From assembly GCA_001295865.1 (NCBI GenBank), contig LJHW01000008.1, positions 62,001 to 126,000 on the forward strand: a stretch of 64,000 nt of DNA. Reading direction: 5' to 3'. The notes below the pieces were generated by a model. The model did no database searches. It was given only the letters and a program-made list of their open reading frames with translations, and was not told the DNA's origin. The first letter of the stretch is position 1. Each line of letters begins with the position of its first letter. The position numbers and the translations under genes are program-made. Shown here piece after piece: positions 60,327 through 64,000 of this stretch. The DNA comes from a beta proteobacterium AAP65 (GTDB lineage Bacteria > Pseudomonadota > Gammaproteobacteria > Burkholderiales > Burkholderiaceae_C).

Positions 60327-62864
60327 TTGAATCAAAGTCCGACGAAAGCCGCGCGGTTTGCGCTCCGTGGGGTGGCGCTGGCCGCTGCCTGCCTGTGGGC
60401 CACGCATGCCTCGGCCTTGGGCCTGGGCCGGCTGAGCGTCACATCCGCCCTGGGTGAAACGCTGCGGGCGGAGATCGAAGTCACGAGCATCACGCCCGAA
60501 GAGGCGTCGTCCTTGCAGTTGCGCGTGGCGCCGTCCGAGGCTTTCCGAGCCGCGGGCGTCGACTACAACGCCGTGCTGCCCTCAGCCACGGTCACGCTCG
60601 TGCGCCGGCCCGATGGCCGCTCTGTGGTGCGCATCACCAGCGACCGCGCGGTGCTCGAGCCCTTCGTTGACGTGATCATCGAGGCCACCTGGACCAGTGG
60701 TCGCCTGGTGCGCGAATACACCATGCTCTTCGACCCGCCGAGCGCGCGCCAGGCGCAGGCGGCCCCGGCGGCGCCGGCGACGGCACCGGTGATGACGCCC
60801 GCGCCGACGCCCGCTCCGCAAGCGGCTGCCCCGGCCGCAACGCCCGCGCCGGTGCGCACCACGCCACGTGCGCCAGCGCCTGTGGAGCCGCCACGGCCGC
60901 CGGTGGCCGGCGCTGCGCCCGCCGCCACGGCCGCGCCCAACGAGGTGAAAGTGCGCCCAGGCGATTCGCTGTCGCGCATCGCCTCGCGCACGCAGCGCCC
61001 CGGGGTTTCGCTCGACCAGATGCTGGTCTCGCTGTTCCGCGGCAACCCGCAGGCCTTCAGCGGCGACAACATGAACCGGCTGAAGTCGGGCGCGGTGCTT
61101 TCGGTGCCGTCCACCGAACAGGCGGGCGCCATTTCAGCGGCCGAGGCGCGGGAGGTCATCCAGGCGCAGAGCGCCGATTTCGCCGCCTACCGCCAGCGCC
61201 TGGCCAGCGGCACCAACACCGAAGCCGGTGCCGCTGCTGGCCGCCAAGCCGGCGGCCAGGTGCAGACGCAGGTGGACGACCGCAAGACCGCCGCCGCGCC
61301 CACGCCCGACCGCCTCAAGCTCAGCCAGGGCGGTGTGAAGGCTTCGGCCCCCGAGGCGCGTGCGTCCACCGAAACCCAGAAGCGCGACGAAGCGGCCCGC
61401 TTGGCCGAACTGGCGCGCAATGTCGAAGAACTCAAACGTCTGCAGGGCGCGGCGGCCACCACGGGCCCGGCGCCCGCAGCCCCGGTCGCAGCGCCTGCGC
61501 CTGCGCCGGCCGTGGTGCCTGCACCGACCGTGACGGCCGCGGCGCCGGCCCCTGCTGCTGCGCCTGCGCCTGCGCCCGCGCCCCAGCCGCCGGCTGCCGC
61601 ACCGGCGCCCGCCCCAGCGCCCGCCCCCGCCGAGGGCGGTGGCTTCCTCGACAGCCTGCTCGACAACAACTCGCTGCTGCTGCCGGGTGCCGGCGTGCTG
61701 GTGGCCTTGCTGGCCGGCCTGGGGCTGTACCGCCTGCGCTCGCGCCGCAAGCCGGCAGGCGAGACTTCGTTCCTGGAAAGCCGCCTGCAGCCCGATTCTT
61801 TCTTCGGCGCCAGCGGCGGCCAGCGCATCGACACGCGCGATGCGGCGGCTTCGTCGAACTCGTCGATGAGCTACTCGCTGAGCCAGCTCGATGCCATCGG
61901 CGATGTCGACCCTGTGGCCGAGGCCGATGTCTATCTCGCCTACGGCCGCGACCTGCAGGCCGAAGAGATCCTCAAGGAAGCCATGCGCGCCACGCCCGAG
62001 CGCATGGCCATCCGCAGCAAGCTGCTGGAGGTCTACGCCAAGCGCCGCGATATCAAGGCCTTCGAACTGCTGGCCACGCAACTCTTCAACCTCACGCATG
62101 GCGAAGGTGAAGACTGGCAGAAGGCGCAAGAGCTCGGCCGCGGCATCGACCCCGAGAACGTGCTCTACGCACCGGGCGGCCAGCCTGAAGAGGTGCGGGC
62201 GGCGGGCGGCGTGATGATGCCCGACGCGCTGGGCGCGTCGACGCAGCCCTACACGGCCCCGCCCACGCCACCGGCCTTCGAGCCGGCCGTGGACGCCACG
62301 CTCGATTCGCAGCTCGATTCGCGCCTGGACACCAGTGCCGGGCTCGACCTCGACCTCGGCTTCGACATGCCCGAGACGCCCGCGCCGGCCCCGGCGCAGA
62401 CGCCCATCACAGAAACCACGCAGCCCTTCACCACGGCCGCGCAGATGGGGGGCGACGACGGCCTCGATTTCAGCCTCGAGCCGGCCGACGAACCCAAGAC
62501 CGTGCCGGTGCAGCGCAACGTCGCGCCGGCGCCGGCCGACGACGGGCTTGATTTCGACCTCGGTGCGCTGAGCGACGAGCCGGTGACCATCGCGCTCAAG
62601 CCGCCGGCGCCGGCGCCGGCCGATGGCACGCTGGACTTCGGCGAGTTCTCCATCGGTGGCGAGGCGCTCACCCCGCCCGACACCGCCGAAGCGGCCGCCA
62701 CCGACGACGCCAACGACCCGCTGGCGCGCAAGCTGGAACTGGCCGAAGAGTTCCGCCAGATCGGCGATCTGGAGGGCGCGCGCGACCTGCTCGAAGAGGT
62801 GGTGGCCAAGGGCGCCGGCCCGCTGCAGGCCAAGGCCCAGGGCATGCTCGACAAGCTGATGTGA
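60327..62864 (+). CDS. fimV: FimV-family pilus/polar assembly protein
   Basis: The product has 845 residues. After a signal peptide (FALRGVALAAACLWATHASA) comes the FimV N-terminal domain (LGLGRLSVTSALGETLRAEIEV). A LysM peptidoglycan-binding domain follows (VKVRPGDSLSRIASRTQRP, about residues 205-258), then a Pro/Ala-rich stretch, one transmembrane helix near 450-470, an acidic cytoplasmic region with TPR-like units, and the C-terminal FimV motif (ARKLELAEEFRQIGDLEGARDLLEEVV). FimV supports type IV pilus assembly and cell-pole signalling. The start is taken as TTG at 60327, preceded by GGGGG; a GTG at 60294 is the alternative. The 255-base gap before it shows no motif I trust. Confidence 0.92.
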   Translation: MNQSPTKAARFALRGVALAAACLWATHASALGLGRLSVTSALGETLRAEIEVTSITPEEASSLQLRVAPSEAFRAAGVDYNAVLPSATVTLVRRPDGRSVVRITSDRAVLEPFVDVIIEATWTSGRLVREYTMLFDPPSARQAQAAPAAPATAPVMTPAPTPAPQAAAPAATPAPVRTTPRAPAPVEPPRPPVAGAAPAATAAPNEVKVRPGDSLSRIASRTQRPGVSLDQMLVSLFRGNPQAFSGDNMNRLKSGAVLSVPSTEQAGAISAAEAREVIQAQSADFAAYRQRLASGTNTEAGAAAGRQAGGQVQTQVDDRKTAAAPTPDRLKLSQGGVKASAPEARASTETQKRDEAARLAELARNVEELKRLQGAAATTGPAPAAPVAAPAPAPAVVPAPTVTAAAPAPAAAPAPAPAPQPPAAAPAPAPAPAPAEGGGFLDSLLDNNSLLLPGAGVLVALLAGLGLYRLRSRRKPAGETSFLESRLQPDSFFGASGGQRIDTRDAAASSNSSMSYSLSQLDAIGDVDPVAEADVYLAYGRDLQAEEILKEAMRATPERMAIRSKLLEVYAKRRDIKAFELLATQLFNLTHGEGEDWQKAQELGRGIDPENVLYAPGGQPEEVRAAGGVMMPDALGASTQPYTAPPTPPAFEPAVDATLDSQLDSRLDTSAGLDLDLGFDMPETPAPAPAQTPITETTQPFTTAAQMGGDDGLDFSLEPADEPKTVPVQRNVAPAPADDGLDFDLGALSDEPVTIALKPPAPAPADGTLDFGEFSIGGEALTPPDTAEAAATDDANDPLARKLELAEEFRQIGDLEGARDLLEEVVAKGAGPLQAKAQGMLDKLM

Positions 62865-62898
62865 ACCTGCGCCTCCGCCAACGCGGGGGCGCCGCTTG

Positions 62899-63681
62899 AT
62901 GCGCATCGCACTCGGCATCGGCTACCGCGGCCAGCGTTATCACGGCTGGCAATCCCAGCCGGACGGCCGCACCGTCCAGGACGAGCTGGAACTGGCGCTC
63001 TCGGCCTTTGTCACGCGGCCTGTCGACACCGTCTGCGCTGGCCGCACCGATGCCGGTGTGCACGGCCTGAACCAGGTCGTGCACCTCGACACCGACGTCG
63101 ATCGCCCGGCCTTCTCGTGGGTGCGCGGCACCAACCGCTACCTGCCGGCCGACATCGCCGTGCAATGGGCGCAGCCGGTGCCCGACAGCTTCCACGCGCG
63201 CAACAGTGCGCGCGGTCGCCGCTACCGCTTCGTGCTGCTGGAATCGCCCGTGCGCCCCGCGCTGGAGCAGGGCCTGGTGGGCTGGGTCTTCAGGCCGCTG
63301 GACGGCGAGGCCATGCGCAGCGCCGCCGCTGCGCTGATCGGCACGCACGACTTCACCAGCTTCCGCGCCGCGAACTGCCAAAGCCCGACGCCAGTGAAAA
63401 CGCTGCGGGCCATCGAGATCCGCCGGCGCGGCGCCTACTGGTCCTTCGAGTTCGACGCCAACGCCTTCCTGTACCACATGGTGCGCAACATCATGGGTTG
63501 CCTCGTGGCGGTGGGGCAAGGCCGCCAAAGCCCGGGCTGGATGGTCGAGGTGCTGGCCGCGCGTTGCCGCGACGCTGCCGCGCCCACCTTCCCCCCCGAC
63601 GGGCTGTACTTCGTGGGGCCGTACTACGATGAGGCGCTGCGCATTCCCGCGCACACGCCAGCAGCCGATTGGCTGCCCTGA
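62899..63681 (+). CDS. truA: tRNA pseudouridine(38-40) synthase
   Basis: The 260-residue enzyme forms pseudouridine at positions 38-40 of the anticodon arm. The start MRIALGIGYRGQRYHGWQSQPDGRTVQDELE, the catalytic Asp in CAGRTDAGVHG, FHARNSARGRRYRF and NAFLYHMVRNIMG are the TruA signatures. The ATG at 62899 is preferred to a TTG one codon earlier. It lies 34 bases after fimV and just before trpF, as in many Burkholderiales. Confidence 0.97.
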   Translation: MRIALGIGYRGQRYHGWQSQPDGRTVQDELELALSAFVTRPVDTVCAGRTDAGVHGLNQVVHLDTDVDRPAFSWVRGTNRYLPADIAVQWAQPVPDSFHARNSARGRRYRFVLLESPVRPALEQGLVGWVFRPLDGEAMRSAAAALIGTHDFTSFRAANCQSPTPVKTLRAIEIRRRGAYWSFEFDANAFLYHMVRNIMGCLVAVGQGRQSPGWMVEVLAARCRDAAAPTFPPDGLYFVGPYYDEALRIPAHTPAADWLP

Positions 63682-63689
63682 AAGTCACC

Positions 63690-64000
63690 GTGCCCCGCAC
63701 CCGCATCAAGATCTGTGGCCTCACGCGCGAGGCCGATGTCGACGAGGCCCTGGAGGCCGGCGCCGATGCGCTGGGCTTCGTGCTGTACCCGAAAAGCGCG
63801 CGCCATGTGACGCTGGCGCGCGCCGCTGAGCTGGTTGCCCGCATGCCGCCTTTCGTGACGCCCGTGCTGCTGCTGGTGAACGCCTCGCCGCACGACGTGC
63901 GCCTGGCCACCGAGGCGCTGCCTCAGGCTCTGCTGCAGTTCCACGGCGATGAAACGCCTGCGCAGTGCGAGGCTGCGGGTGTGCCCTACCTGCGTGCCGC
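63690..64000 (+). CDS. trpF: Phosphoribosylanthranilate isomerase, N-terminal part (cut by window edge)
   Basis: 103 codons are visible before the window ends. RIKICGLTREADVDEALEAGADALGFVLYPKSARHV is split across the classic TrpF start, with the catalytic Cys in KICGLT, followed by FVTPVLLLVNASPHDVRLATEALPQALLQFHGDETPAQC. The enzyme performs the Amadori rearrangement in tryptophan synthesis. GTG at 63690 is taken as start; a TTG at 63669 inside the end of truA would add seven residues and overlap truA. No strong ribosome-binding site for either. Confidence 0.93.
   Translation, partial: MPRTRIKICGLTREADVDEALEAGADALGFVLYPKSARHVTLARAAELVARMPPFVTPVLLLVNASPHDVRLATEALPQALLQFHGDETPAQCEAAGVPYLRA

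Overview
The window looks like a chromosomal core segment of a high-GC betaproteobacterium of the order Burkholderiales, probably near the Rubrivivax/Leptothrix/Ideonella group. Three things point there: the strong GC bias at third codon positions, the gene order leuC-leuD-leuB-asd-fimV-truA-trpF, and PEP-CTERM surface proteins. I see no insertion sequence, prophage, CRISPR array or rRNA. Coding density is very high and no intergenic stretch reaches 300 bases. The longest gaps are about 267 bases before the Oar-like receptor, 255 before fimV, 203 before the DUF6351 gene, 198 before the LysR gene and 179 before a small lipoprotein.

Layout. 1-8.1 kb, minus strand: the start of a DUF1800 gene, then an efflux locus in the order tetR, membrane fusion protein, RND pump, Pcm-like methyltransferase, tolC. 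A perfect TetR-type operator lies just before tetR. 8.1-17.6 kb: a DUF1439 lipoprotein, uppP, a divergent AraC/NmrA-type pair, trmB, a large DUF6351 lipoprotein, tRNA-Gly(CCC) whose last base is also the first base of a degenerate-GGDEF ORF, and gabD. 17.6-27.7 kb: alaS, a small HNH protein, a TPR/2OG-oxygenase fusion, an Oar-like TonB-dependent receptor with a clear terminator, and a GNAT/YecA pair. 27.7-30.7 kb: a bd-type quinol oxidase operon (regulator, cydA, cydB) behind a perfect 28-bp palindrome. 30.8-36.2 kb: coaBC, dut, an unknown membrane-anchored protein, an FKBP isomerase, the ribosomal oxygenase roxA with a partner, and a tiny Ala/Pro-rich lipoprotein.

36.2-47.7 kb is a propionyl-CoA/methylmalonyl-CoA island. 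A divergent GntR regulator faces an operon of methylmalonyl-CoA mutase, a GNAT-SnoaL fusion, meaB, pccB, a DUF389 membrane protein, pccA, bioB and a VOC-fold protein. Propionyl-CoA carboxylase needs biotin (bioB) and makes (S)-methylmalonyl-CoA. The mutase needs the (R) epimer and MeaB for cofactor protection. The VOC protein is therefore the obvious candidate for the epimerase, which is otherwise missing. panB-panC (pantothenate) follow, and together with coaBC upstream they add CoA supply.

49.5-55 kb: a DUF533 protein, two PEP-CTERM surface proteins, an uncharacterised roughly 11-helix membrane protein with a soluble C-terminal domain, and a DUF938 methyltransferase. 54.7-64 kb: a LysR regulator coupled by overlap to leuC, then leuD, leuB, asd, fimV, truA and the start of trpF.

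No obviously foreign cluster is present. The least understood items are the VOC protein and the two accessory genes in the propionate operon, the membrane protein at 52-53.9 kb, the DUF6351 lipoprotein, the tRNA/ORF overlap and the cyd palindrome.
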